Assembly: GCF_900476395.1 (NCBI RefSeq)
Contig: NZ_UIHB01000001.1
Coordinates: forward strand, 1,455,385-1,519,384
Length of the DNA: 64,000 bases
Direction: 5' to 3'
DNA from: Xanthomonas euroxanthea
GTDB lineage: Bacteria; Pseudomonadota; Gammaproteobacteria; Xanthomonadales; Xanthomonadaceae
A program made the translations under genes and the position numbers. This document shows positions 9,963-18,514 of the stretch, one piece after another. The notes beneath the pieces were generated by a model that searched no databases, was not told where the DNA came from, and saw only the letters and a program-made list of their open reading frames with translations. Position 1 is the stretch's first letter; each line of letters opens with the position of its first letter.

Positions 9963-11393
9963 ATGATCCTTTCAACCTACTTCGCGGCAATCTCTGCGTT
10001 GTCGTACGCAGACCGTCTTCCTATCTATACAAGCAGGATGCTGGTTGGTGCCTGGCCGCAAGGTCTGCAACATCTTCAACAACGCCGCGACGGCCCGGCC
10101 GCCCCGGATGGTGCAGAGGATGAAGTCAGCCTGCTCGGTGCCAGCGGCGATGCATTGTTGATCCTCGAATACCAGGAGGAGGCCGAAGATGCCTACCGCC
10201 ACGCCTTGAAGGCGATGCGCGGGCATCAGCGCCAACTGCGGCTGCTGTCCTGCCGCAACACCGCCTGGTTGATGCTGAGCCAGCGCCGCCTGAGCGCTGC
10301 ATTGAATTGCTTCGCACAGCTGGCGATGGACCGCGAAACGCCGCCCTGCCTGGGCGGGGAGAGTCTGCTGGGCAAGGCGCTGACCCACTTCCATCTGGGC
10401 CAGAGCACGCTGGCGCTGCAGACGCTGGAGCGTGCCAACGAAGCGCTGGGGGAACTGGACAGCGGCGCAACCGAGTGGCAGCGCATCGCCAACGCGCTGC
10501 GTCTGGACATGATCGCGCAGCTGCGCATCCGGCGTGCCGACCGGATGAGCGACCACGTGTTCTGGCAGGCCACGCTGCGCCAGGAGGATGCGGCGCATGC
10601 TTTCGAGCCCAACGAGTTGCGCGCCTGCATCGCCGACCTGGCCGAGAGCATGCCGGTGCTCGCCCAGCGCATGCGCCACGTGCGCAACCTGCTGCGCATT
10701 GCCGGTGGCGACACCTTCGGTTTCGATGCGCAGATCGATGCGCTGCCGGCCGCCGCCACCGGGTGCCCGCCATGCGCCCGGCAGGATGCGCAGGTGGAAC
10801 TGGCGCTTGCCGCATTGGCGGTGGGGCGCGCGGATCTGGCAGAGCGCGCCCTGGCCGGTGCCGGACGGCACCACGCGCCGCGCTGGAATCTGGAGTTCGA
10901 GTATTGCCAGGCCAAGATCAGCCAGGCGCTGGGCAAGACCGAGCAGGCGCTGTTGCTGTACAACCGGTACGCGTTGGGCGCGGTGCAGTGCCTGCGCAGC
11001 GAGGTGCAGGCGCCGCGGCTGCTGGAAAGCGGCACGCCGGCACATGTCAGCGACGACATCTCCGCGCGGCTGCCGGCCAAGTATCGGCGCGCCTACGCCT
11101 ACATGATCACCAATGCGCACCGTTCGGACCTGTCCATCAACGAGGTGGCCGCGCAGATCGGCGTGACCGGGCGCGCCTTGCAGCAGGCGTTCAAGTCCGC
11201 CACCGGGCTGTCGCCGACCCAGGTGCTGCGGCGTTACCGGATGCAGAGCATCCGCGACGAACTGCTGGCCGAAGGCGGCTGCGGCAGCGTGCTGCAGGCG
11301 GCGAGCCGCTGGGGCGTGGGCAGCCGGTCGGCCTTGGCCAAGGGCTATCGCCAGCATTTCAATGAGGCGCCGATGGAAACCCTGCAGCGGTAA
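9963..11393 (+). CDS. hrpX: AraC-family transcriptional activator HrpX
   Basis: HrpX activates hrp and type III effector genes by binding plant-inducible promoter boxes. This protein is exactly 476 residues and begins MILSTYFAAISALSYADRLP, which I recognise as Xanthomonas HrpX. The C-terminal AraC-type DNA-binding domain occupies about residues 375-470, with helix-turn-helix parts SINEVAAQIGVTGRALQQAF and TGLSPTQVLRRYRMQSIR. The N-terminal two thirds is helical and repeat-like (EEAEDAYRHALKAMRG). The ATG at 9963 is chosen over one at 9867 on family length. A strong hairpin follows the stop. Confidence 0.97.
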   Translation: MILSTYFAAISALSYADRLPIYTSRMLVGAWPQGLQHLQQRRDGPAAPDGAEDEVSLLGASGDALLILEYQEEAEDAYRHALKAMRGHQRQLRLLSCRNTAWLMLSQRRLSAALNCFAQLAMDRETPPCLGGESLLGKALTHFHLGQSTLALQTLERANEALGELDSGATEWQRIANALRLDMIAQLRIRRADRMSDHVFWQATLRQEDAAHAFEPNELRACIADLAESMPVLAQRMRHVRNLLRIAGGDTFGFDAQIDALPAAATGCPPCARQDAQVELALAALAVGRADLAERALAGAGRHHAPRWNLEFEYCQAKISQALGKTEQALLLYNRYALGAVQCLRSEVQAPRLLESGTPAHVSDDISARLPAKYRRAYAYMITNAHRSDLSINEVAAQIGVTGRALQQAFKSATGLSPTQVLRRYRMQSIRDELLAEGGCGSVLQAASRWGVGSRSALAKGYRQHFNEAPMETLQR

Positions 11394-11400
11394 GCCGTTG

Positions 11401-11444
11401 CGCGCCACGGCCATGCGTCGACGCAGGCCGTGGCGCGTCGTTTC
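11401..11444 (+). terminator. Terminator hairpin after hrpX
   Basis: A 12-bp perfect outer stem (CGCGCCACGGCC / GGCCGTGGCGCG) encloses a second self-complementary 12-mer TGCGTCGACGCA. It is followed by TCGTTTCTG. It lies eight bases after the hrpX stop. Confidence 0.75.
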
Positions 11445-11615
11445 TGCAAGGGGGGCGCTGCCGCGCCGGCCGCGCGCCGGCCACGCGCGAGACGCCGTCA
11501 TAGTGTGACGTGCGTGCGTGTGGGGCGGCTTGCGGCTATCCTGTGCGGCTCGCACTGCCACCCAGGAAGGCGCGTCCGAGGATGGGCGTGGCCGCCAAGG
11601 AAACGACGAACGATC

Positions 11616-13484
11616 ATGCAAGATCACACCTCCGAGGCGACGGACGCCTCCCAGATCCGCCGCGCAGGCGTCGATCTCAACGGATTGATGTCCGTTCTCA
11701 GCAAGCATCTGTATTCCACGCCGGTGGTCGCGCTGCGCGAGCTGGTGCAGAACGCGCACGACTCGATCCTGCGGCGCCGTCTGGAACAACCCGACTGGCA
11801 AGGCCAATCGCGCATCGAAGTGCATGCCGATGCTGCCCAGGGCATCGTGCGCATCGTCGATACCGGCGCCGGGCTGACCCAGCAGGAAATCCACGATTAC
11901 CTGGCCACCGTCGGCGTGGGGTATACGCGTGGCCTGCGTCAGGGCGGGCATGAGGACAGCGGCCTGATCGGCATGTTCGGGCTGGGCTTTTTGTCGGCCT
12001 TCGTGCTGGCGCGCCGCGTCACCGTTCGCACCACCTCCTACCAGAGCCCGACGCTGGGGCATTGCTATATCTCCAGCAATGCCGAGCAATACACGGTGAG
12101 TCCGATCCCGGCACGTACCCAGGTCGGAACGGAAGTGGTGCTGGAGCTGCACGAGGACTATCTGCCGTTGGCCCAGGAAGCACGGCTGCGCGAGATCCTG
12201 TCGCGTTATTGCGCGCTGTTGCGCGAGCCGATCTGGATCGGCGGCGATACCCAGGCGATCAATCCCGAGCCGCCGCCGTGGCGCATGCACGATGCGGCGC
12301 CGTTGCATCCGGTGCAGGCCTGGCGGCGTCAGCGCGAGTTTGCCGCGCGTTTCGAGCGCAACTTCGAGCCCTTGTGCTGCATGCCGGTGCGTGCGGAGGA
12401 GGGCAGCGATGCGGTCGGCCTGCTGTGGGTGCAGGACGGAGCCACCTACGGCACCAGCGACAACCGCAACCTGTCGGTGTTCCTGCGCGGCATGCTGCTG
12501 GACGACAACGCGCGCGAACTGCTGCCACCGTGGGCGGGCTTTATCGGGGGCGTGATCGAGTCCAATCGCTTGACGCCCACCGCCAGCCGCGAAGATCTGC
12601 AACGCGATGCCACCTACACGGCCGTGCAGCACGCGCTGTCCGAAGCGCTGGTGCAAGGCCTGGCCGATGTGGCGCGTCAGCAGCCGGAAGCCTGGCGGCG
12701 CATCCTGCTGCGGCACAACGAGGCATTGCTGGGCGCGGCGCTGTGCGACGAGCGTTTGTTCGCGCTGCTGATGGAACACGTGCGGGTGCCGACCTCGCAG
12801 GGCGACCTGCCCGCGCAGCAGTTGCCGGCGCGTGGCGCGGTACATGTGATCCTGGACAGCGACAGCGGGTTCGAGGAAATGCTGTTCCGCGCGATGGGCG
12901 TGCCGGTGGCCTACGGAAACCGCTATGCGGTGGTGCCGTTCCTGCGCCGCTGGGCGCAGGCCAAGGGCGTGCGCCTGGTCGAGCTGGGCACTGAGCAGGG
13001 CAACCGGCAGTTGTTCCAGCTGGATACGTTGCCGGCCGACGAACTGGCCTGGCTGGAACAGCACCTGGGCGATGGCGAGGCGCTGGTGCCGGCACGCTTC
13101 AGCCCCGAGGCATTGCCGTTGGTGGTGGTGCCCGACCGCGAGGCCGAACTCAAGCGCCGGCTGGAGCAGGACGAGAACGACAAGCGCGTGTCCACCGCCG
13201 CGTTGCGGCTGGCCCGGCAGTTCACAGCGGGGATCCAGGCGCGGCAGACCCAGCGGCTGTATCTGAATCTCGACAACCCGGCCTTGCAGGCGCTGCTGGC
13301 GGCGCAGCGCGCCGGCAATCCGCAGGCGGCGGTGGCGGCGCGGTTGCTGCGCTCACTCAAGGTGATCGTGTCGACGCAGGGGCGCAGCCAGCCGCAGCCG
13401 GGTGCCAACGCATCGGGCGGATCGGATTTGAACCGGGCCTTTGGCGATCTTGCCGAGGCCGTGACCCAACTGCTGGCGCGCTGA
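11616..13484 (+). CDS. Divergent Hsp90-family ATPase
   Basis: This 622-residue GHKL ATPase has Hsp90/HtpG architecture. N-terminal ATP-site motifs are conserved: LRELVQNAHDS (about residues 40-50), VDTGAGL, and GLIGMFGLGFLSAF as the lid and glycine motif. The middle domain keeps LLPPWAGFIGGVIESN and the catalytic-arginine region TASREDLQRD. The C-terminal third is divergent from HtpG, and no MEEVD tail is present (it ends VTQLLAR). The ATG at 11616 begins MQDHTSEA; a longer open frame upstream has no support. The gene is followed after 24 bases by a TPR protein, so the pair is probably an operon of a chaperone and a dedicated partner. Client and role are unknown. Confidence 0.88.
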   Translation: MQDHTSEATDASQIRRAGVDLNGLMSVLSKHLYSTPVVALRELVQNAHDSILRRRLEQPDWQGQSRIEVHADAAQGIVRIVDTGAGLTQQEIHDYLATVGVGYTRGLRQGGHEDSGLIGMFGLGFLSAFVLARRVTVRTTSYQSPTLGHCYISSNAEQYTVSPIPARTQVGTEVVLELHEDYLPLAQEARLREILSRYCALLREPIWIGGDTQAINPEPPPWRMHDAAPLHPVQAWRRQREFAARFERNFEPLCCMPVRAEEGSDAVGLLWVQDGATYGTSDNRNLSVFLRGMLLDDNARELLPPWAGFIGGVIESNRLTPTASREDLQRDATYTAVQHALSEALVQGLADVARQQPEAWRRILLRHNEALLGAALCDERLFALLMEHVRVPTSQGDLPAQQLPARGAVHVILDSDSGFEEMLFRAMGVPVAYGNRYAVVPFLRRWAQAKGVRLVELGTEQGNRQLFQLDTLPADELAWLEQHLGDGEALVPARFSPEALPLVVVPDREAELKRRLEQDENDKRVSTAALRLARQFTAGIQARQTQRLYLNLDNPALQALLAAQRAGNPQAAVAARLLRSLKVIVSTQGRSQPQPGANASGGSDLNRAFGDLAEAVTQLLAR

Positions 13485-13508
13485 GCGCCGCATCGAAGGA
13501 GCAACACG

Positions 13509-15833
13509 ATGGAAATCTGGAACTGGGTGGAGAAGCTGCAGGACGATCTGGGCGAAGCCGGGCAGCCGCAGAATGCGCAGCTGCTGACACGCCTGACCGA
13601 CCATATCTGCGATCTGCAGATCGAACGCGCCGAAGCGTTGTTGCCCGAGGCGCGTGCGCTGGGCAAGACGCTGGCCAATCCGTGGCTGGAGGTGTTCGTC
13701 GGGCATTGGGAAATGCGCAACCGCGTCGGCAATCTCTGCGAAGGCGAGCGTGCGCTCAGCGATGCGGTGGCGTTGTTCGAACGCGCGCATCGCGCCGATG
13801 CGGTGGAGTGCCCGCAGTCGGTGTGCGTGACCCAGGATCTGGCCGCCTGCTACGCCAATATCGACGGGCCGGGCTGGGTGGAAGAGCGCATCGAGGTGTG
13901 CGAGGAAACGCTGGGCCGCATCGATCCGAGCTGGTCGTGCTACCAGTGCCTGAGCTGCGAAAAAGCCGATGCCCTGCTCGACGATGGACGCGGCGAGGCG
14001 GCACTGACTTATCTGGAACAGCAGTCGCAGACCATCGTTGCGCATGGCGGGCAGATCTACGACGGCGTGCCGGACATGCGCATCTCGATTCTGCTCTCGC
14101 TGGGTCGCGCGCAAGAGGCGCTGGCGCTGATCGAACAGCGCGAACGCGAAGCCGCGCGCGAAGGGGCCGAATGGGCCAACTGCAGTCAGCCGCGGCGCTT
14201 GCAGAAAGCCCGTGCCTTGGCAATGTTGAATCGCGACGACGAAGCACTGGAAGCCTTTCTGCCGTGGCGCGAGGTTGCGCCGCGCTACCGCCTGCACTGG
14301 TTGCGTGCGGTGGTGGTGCTGGTATCGCGCCAGCCCGAGCGCAACACCTGGGATCTGGGCAGCCGCCTGCAGGTGATGCTCGATCATTACGCGCAGGTGG
14401 GTGCGCATCGCATCCTGATCGAAGCGGCCGAGATGGCGATCGCGCTGGCGTTGCAGCGTGGTGCGGTGTGGACCGCGCGCCGGCACCTGGCGCTTGCGCG
14501 TGCGCATGTGCCCAAGTTGCGCCAGGACCGTGGCGCAACCCAGCTGCTGGACGGCCTGGCTGCGCGCATCGAGGCCGCACCGGCGGGCGAGCCGGCACCG
14601 GTGCCCGCTGAGCAGTTGCTGCAGTGGCTGGATGCGCAAGCCGAAGACGTGGCACGGAATCCCGAGCGCGAGGCGCAGTGGTTGCTGCAGGCAGTGGCCG
14701 AGCGTCCCGACGACGCCGAGTTGGTGGACACCACGGCGTCGGCACTGAGCGCGTGTGCGGCCGACGACGAGGCGATCGCGCTGCTGTGGGCATTCGTGCA
14801 GCGGCATGCCGACCGCGAGACCAGCCCGACCTTCCGGCTGATGAACCTGTTGCTGGGCCGCGGCGATGAAGCCGGCCTGCGGCGGCTGGCGCAGCTGTAT
14901 CGCCCGCTGGTGCCGGTGGCGGCGCTGTGGTGCGAGGCGCAGCTGGCCCAGCGGCTGGCCGATTGGCCGGCGCTGGAGCAGGCCTGCACCGCGTTGCTGG
15001 AATTGTCGCCCGGCTCGCACGGCGCGCGCGGGTTGCTGGGGCGCATGTATCTCAACACCGGCCGCTTCGCCGAAGCCACCGAGGTGTATCGCCAGCTGAC
15101 CGAGTTGATGGAGGAGCCGCGCTCCGCACATTGGGATCACATGACCGCGGCCAGTGCGGCGCAGCAGTGGGAGGCAGTGCGCGCCTCGGCGCTGGCGCTT
15201 GGCATGGAGCTGAGCGGCACCAGTGGCGTGGTCGAAGAAACCTGGGGGTGGGTGATCGTGCGTTGCGTAGACGACGGCGAGGTAGCCGAGTACTACGCAC
15301 GGCGCACCGGCCCGGTCACCGCGCGTATCGTCGAAAATGCACCGGCACATCGGCGCCAGCATGTCGGCGACTGGGTGGTGTTCGACGCGGAGTTGCTGTA
15401 TCCGCCACCGGACGACGAGGCCGAGCGCGAGCGGTTCGTGCCGACCTATGCGCAGGTGCATGTGCTGGAGCCAGGCGGTTACGGCAGCAGCTGGCTGGTG
15501 GATGGCGTGCATCCTGGCGAGGAGGCGATCGAGGCCTTGCGGCAGGACGTCGAAGCGCGCGGCTGGAAGCTGTGGTTGCACAGCCGCGACGACTATCGCG
15601 TGGTCGATCCGGCACACGCGGACGCGTTCGACCCGGAAGATGCAAGCACGGGTCTGCCGGGCGTGCTGTTCACCGTGGCGCTGCCGGAAGCGGCGGCGCC
15701 GCTGGAACTGCATCGCGTCCTGCTGGCCACAACCGCGCAGTGGGCGCACCCGATGTGCTGGCTGCGCCTGGCCGAGGCCTGCGATCAGGACCCGCGCCCG
15801 CATCTGGACGCAGTGGAGCGTTACGGGCTGTAG
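13509..15833 (+). CDS. TPR-repeat protein paired with the Hsp90-like ATPase
   Basis: This 774-residue soluble protein is dominated by helical tetratricopeptide-like repeats from about residue 30 to 560. Examples are GEAALTYLEQQSQ, ALEQACTALLELSPGSHGARGLLGRMY and RFAEATEVYRQLTELM. A cysteine cluster CYQCLSC occurs around residue 145. The last 200 residues form a different, probably beta-rich domain (ETWGWVIVRCVDDGEVAEYY to VLFTVALPEAAAPLELHRVL) that I do not recognise. A good Shine-Dalgarno AAGGAG precedes the ATG. The 24-base spacing suggests co-transcription with the Hsp90-like gene. A co-chaperone or client-adaptor role is inference. Confidence 0.85.
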   Translation: MEIWNWVEKLQDDLGEAGQPQNAQLLTRLTDHICDLQIERAEALLPEARALGKTLANPWLEVFVGHWEMRNRVGNLCEGERALSDAVALFERAHRADAVECPQSVCVTQDLAACYANIDGPGWVEERIEVCEETLGRIDPSWSCYQCLSCEKADALLDDGRGEAALTYLEQQSQTIVAHGGQIYDGVPDMRISILLSLGRAQEALALIEQREREAAREGAEWANCSQPRRLQKARALAMLNRDDEALEAFLPWREVAPRYRLHWLRAVVVLVSRQPERNTWDLGSRLQVMLDHYAQVGAHRILIEAAEMAIALALQRGAVWTARRHLALARAHVPKLRQDRGATQLLDGLAARIEAAPAGEPAPVPAEQLLQWLDAQAEDVARNPEREAQWLLQAVAERPDDAELVDTTASALSACAADDEAIALLWAFVQRHADRETSPTFRLMNLLLGRGDEAGLRRLAQLYRPLVPVAALWCEAQLAQRLADWPALEQACTALLELSPGSHGARGLLGRMYLNTGRFAEATEVYRQLTELMEEPRSAHWDHMTAASAAQQWEAVRASALALGMELSGTSGVVEETWGWVIVRCVDDGEVAEYYARRTGPVTARIVENAPAHRRQHVGDWVVFDAELLYPPPDDEAERERFVPTYAQVHVLEPGGYGSSWLVDGVHPGEEAIEALRQDVEARGWKLWLHSRDDYRVVDPAHADAFDPEDASTGLPGVLFTVALPEAAAPLELHRVLLATTAQWAHPMCWLRLAEACDQDPRPHLDAVERYGL

Positions 15834-15884
15834 GGCGGCGATCAGGCTCGTCGCGCAGCGGCTGCTGGTGTGGTCGCCGCTGCC

Positions 15885-15930
15885 GCCGGGATTGGGGATT
15901 GGGCATTCGGGATTGGCGTGCCAACTGCTG
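15885..15930. repeat. Degenerate GGGATTG / GGGAATC tract
   Basis: Imperfect heptamers (GGGATTG, GGGATTG, GGCATTC, GGGATTG) lie directly after the TPR gene. They resemble the perfect GGGAATC tracts elsewhere in the window and are probably a decayed copy. Confidence 0.55.
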
Positions 15931-16039
15931 GTATGTCGTCAGGAATGGTGACGCTCTCGAGGACGTGCAGCGCAGCGAGCCCTTGGCTTTTGTTTCCGCA
16001 ACCGACAACAACTGGTGGTGCTTGCGCGCGTACCGGTGT

Positions 16040-16101
16040 GGGACCTTGAGCGGCATGGATGCCGCGCCAGAGCCTACATGGACGTACTTGCGGCGTGTCC
16101 C
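16040..16101 (-). repeat. GTAG-type palindromic element, copy A
   Basis: Read on the minus strand it runs GGGACACGCCGCAAGTACGT, then GTAGGCTC, then a hairpin around GCGGCATCCATGCCGC, then GGTCCC. It is flanked by inverted arms CGCGTACCGG (left) and CCGGTACGCG (right), giving outer terminal inverted repeats of about 22 bases. Confidence 0.85.
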
Positions 16102-16223
16102 ACGCCGGTACGCGGGCAAGCGCCCGCAGCAGACCCAAGCTTCTACGGAGCACCGGCAGACCTCATGCGCAGGGTTGGTCGGTATGCGGAGTTGGTCGGC
16201 GGCGCGGCGCCGCATCCGGTGTC

Positions 16224-16286
16224 GGGACACGCCGCAAGTACGTCCGTGTAGGCTCGGTGGCGGCATCCATGCCGCCACACGGTCCC
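16224..16286 (+). repeat. GTAG-type palindromic element, copy B
   Basis: Forward orientation. It has the GGGACACGCCGC head, GTAGGCTCGG, the perfect hairpin TGGCGGCAT / ATGCCGCCA, and the GGTCCC end. Imperfect inverted arms (CCGCATCCGG and CCGGACGCGG) flank it. Confidence 0.85.
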
Positions 16287-16513
16287 GCCCCCGGACGCGG
16301 CACCACGCTCCCAATAGCGCTACCGCTGATTGGCAAGCAATGCGCTCAGCACGTGTAGATGCCTGCGGACTCCGTCGCCAACGCAATTGGCGAGTCATCT
16401 ATCTACTGTCACGTCGCCAGGAGGGGCACTCCAGAGACGTGTAGTCCAGCAATCCGTTCGCGTTTCCTTCCGCAACCGACAACAAATGGTGGTGCTTGCG
16501 CGCGTGCCGGTGT

Positions 16514-16575
16514 GGGACCTTGAGCGGCATGGATGCCGCGCCAGAGCCTACATGGACGTACTTGCGGCGTGTCCC
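16514..16575 (-). repeat. GTAG-type palindromic element, copy C
   Basis: Nearly identical to copy A and displaced by 474 bases as part of repeat unit 2. It has the same inverted CGCG-CCGG arms. Confidence 0.85.
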
Positions 16576-16697
16576 ACGCCGGTACGCGTGCAAGCGCCCG
16601 CCGCAGACCGAAGCATTCGCATGAAGCGGACGGATTTAGTGCGCAAAATTGATCGGTGTGCGGAGTCGGTCGGCGGCGCGGCGCCGCATCCGGTGTC

Positions 16698-16760
16698 GGG
16701 ACACGCCGCAAGTACGTCCATGTAGGCTCGGTGGCGGCATCCATGCCGCCACACGGTCTC
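16698..16760 (+). repeat. GTAG-type palindromic element, copy D
   Basis: Nearly identical to copy B and displaced by 474 bases. The end is GGTCTC instead of GGTCCC. Confidence 0.85.
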
Positions 16761-17307
16761 GCCCCCCGGACGCGGCACCATGCTCCCGGTATCGCTAGTG
16801 CCGATCGGCAAGCGATGGCTTCAGTACGCACTGCAGGCTGACCCCGCAGTGGCGTGACTTGGCGCGTGCATGCGGCGCCGGGCGTGGGCAGACCGGCCTG
16901 CCGGCACATCGAGCGCATCCGCCGCCATGGGAGGGGCGTTGCGATCGGTCCGGGCCGGCGTCAGGCGGTCTTCCCACAAGTTGGACCACCTTCGCGCAGC
17001 GGTCGGTGACCGCATCACGGCCGGTCCGGCGGCAGTCTGTAGCCGGGCGCCTCGCGCCCGAGAGCAGGGTGGCGGGCCGGCGGCAAGCGCATCTGTCCAG
17101 GCGTGGTCGCGCTCACGTTCGCCGCGTGCGCGGCAATGTCAAACTCCGTACGAATCTTCCTCTGACCGCTACAGGTTCGTCGCTGGTTGCCGAAACTGAA
17201 TTGCTTTACTCTGCAGCGCTTCGGCGTGGGGGCGCCGCGCCAGTCAGGGGGGCGCAATCGCCCCGCATGCCCAGCCTTCTCTCTTCTAACTCTTGGCGGG
17301 TGATCTC

Positions 17308-18150
17308 ATGGTGGCATTGCAGCAGCGCTCGATCGATGCGATTCGTGGCCAGGAAGCTGCGTTGTTGGCGGCATGGCTGGGCTCCAGCCTGGGCAGCGAT
17401 GGACGCATTTCCCGACAGGACGTCGAAACCCAGAGCGCGGATTTCCTGCACCTGCTGGTCGCCTCCCTGAAGGACGGTGGCAGCAGCCTGGACAGCGCCG
17501 ACTGGAGCGAGGTGCGTCGCTTCCTGGAAAACCTGTCGCGCGATCGCGCCACCCGTGGCTTTGATTCGCAGGAAACCGCCAATTTCATCTTCTCGCTGAA
17601 ACGGGTGCTGTTCGCGCTTGTGCAGCGCGAATACGCCGACACGCCGGAGGATCTGGGCCAGCAGCTGTGGGCGCTGTCCGAGCTGCTGGACCGTCTGGGC
17701 CTGTACACCGTCAAGGCGTTCCAGAAGACCCGCGAAGACATCATCGTGCGCCAGCAGGAAGAAATGCTGGAGCTGTCCACACCGGTGGTCAAGCTGTGGG
17801 ACGGTGTACTGGCACTGCCGATGATCGGCACGCTGGATTCGCAGCGCACCCAGGTGGTGATGGAGTCGCTGCTGCAGCGCATCGTCGATACCGGCTCGGA
17901 AATCGCCATCATCGACATCACCGGGGTGCCCACCGTGGACACCCTGGTCGCGCAGCACCTGCTCAAGACCGTCACCGCGATCCGCCTGATGGGTGCCGAT
18001 GCCATCATCAGCGGCGTGCGCCCGCAGATCGCGCAGACCATCGTGCATCTGGGGCTGGACCTGCAGGGCATCGTCACCAAGGCCAACCTGTCCGATGCGC
18101 TGGCGCTGGCGCTCAAGCGCATCGGCGTGACCGTGAACAAGGCAGGCTGA
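17308..18150 (+). CDS. rsbR: RsbR-like stressosome scaffold protein
   Basis: This 280-residue protein has an N-terminal helical sensor region (about 1-150) and a C-terminal STAS domain (about 160-275). The STAS signature IIDITGVPTVDTLVAQHLLKTV contains the threonines expected for RsbT phosphorylation. RsbR proteins assemble with RsbS into the stressosome, a megadalton signalling particle in the cytoplasm. The N-terminus resembles the RsbRD type and shows no globin, PAS or LOV signature. ATG 17308 is chosen; an in-frame TTG at 17293 is possible. RsbS follows after one base. Confidence 0.9.
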   Translation: MVALQQRSIDAIRGQEAALLAAWLGSSLGSDGRISRQDVETQSADFLHLLVASLKDGGSSLDSADWSEVRRFLENLSRDRATRGFDSQETANFIFSLKRVLFALVQREYADTPEDLGQQLWALSELLDRLGLYTVKAFQKTREDIIVRQQEEMLELSTPVVKLWDGVLALPMIGTLDSQRTQVVMESLLQRIVDTGSEIAIIDITGVPTVDTLVAQHLLKTVTAIRLMGADAIISGVRPQIAQTIVHLGLDLQGIVTKANLSDALALALKRIGVTVNKAG

Positions 18151-18151
18151 C

Positions 18152-18514
18152 ATGGAGCGCATCCCGATCCTGCGGATGGGCGACCTGCTGCTGGTCACCA
18201 TCCAGGTGGACATGCACGATCAATTGGCGATGACGCTGCAGGAGGACCTGTCGGAAAAGATCAGCGCCACCTCCGCGCGTGGCGTGCTGATCGACATTTC
18301 CGCACTGGACATCGTCGACTCCTTCATCGGCCGTATGATCAGCACCATCTCCGGGCTGGCGGCGATCATGGATGCCAGGACCGTGGTGGTGGGCATGCAG
18401 CCGGCCGTGGCGATCACGCTGGTCGAGCTGGGGCTGACCCTGCCATCGGTGCGCACCGCGCTCGATGTCGAACGCGGCATGCGCCTGCTGCAGCAGCCCG
18501 ATCGCACTTCATGA
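18152..18514 (+). CDS. rsbS: RsbS-like STAS protein
   Basis: This is a single STAS-domain protein of 120 residues. The key motif is LIDISALDIVDSFIGRMIST, with the serine in VDSF matching the site phosphorylated by RsbT in known stressosomes. RsbS is the constant core subunit that holds RsbT until it is phosphorylated. It begins one base after the rsbR stop and overlaps rsbT by four bases. Confidence 0.93.
   Translation: MERIPILRMGDLLLVTIQVDMHDQLAMTLQEDLSEKISATSARGVLIDISALDIVDSFIGRMISTISGLAAIMDARTVVVGMQPAVAITLVELGLTLPSVRTALDVERGMRLLQQPDRTS

Larger units (their letters stand above)
15998..16345. repeat. Duplicated repeat block, unit 1 (474-base period)
   Basis: This stretch matches 16472-16819 at a constant offset of 474 bases. 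Matching landmarks are CGCAACCGACAACAA, GCGCCGCATCCGG (16207 and 16681) and the two inner palindromic repeats. A short segment around 16131-16174 is more diverged. The two units are separated by about 127 unique bases. Confidence 0.85.
16472..16819. repeat. Duplicated repeat block, unit 2
   Basis: This is the second copy of the 348-base block at 15998-16345, with scattered substitutions. It contains one reverse and one forward palindromic element, like unit 1. Confidence 0.85.
15834..17307. other. Large repeat-rich non-coding region
   Basis: No gene is supported in these 1.47 kb. The stretch holds four copies of a roughly 62-bp GTAG-type palindromic repeat in alternating orientation, arranged as a duplicated block with a 474-base period. 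A degraded GGGAATC-like tract lies near 15885-15930. The part after 16820 has no visible feature apart from being upstream of the stressosome operon. Confidence 0.8.

Noticed and set aside
9975..9999. TTCGC-N15-GTCGT as a plant-inducible promoter box
   Set aside because: The second half does not match TTCGC and the site is inside the hrpX coding region.
9972..13064. 1030-codon minus-strand open frame opposite hrpX and the Hsp90-like gene
   Set aside because: It is the antiparallel shadow of high-GC genes, with low-complexity His/Arg/Gln-rich translation and no family motifs.
16040..16760. CRISPR array or attachment sites at the palindromic elements
   Set aside because: Copies alternate in orientation with uneven non-unique spacing and no cas genes; this fits REP-type elements instead.
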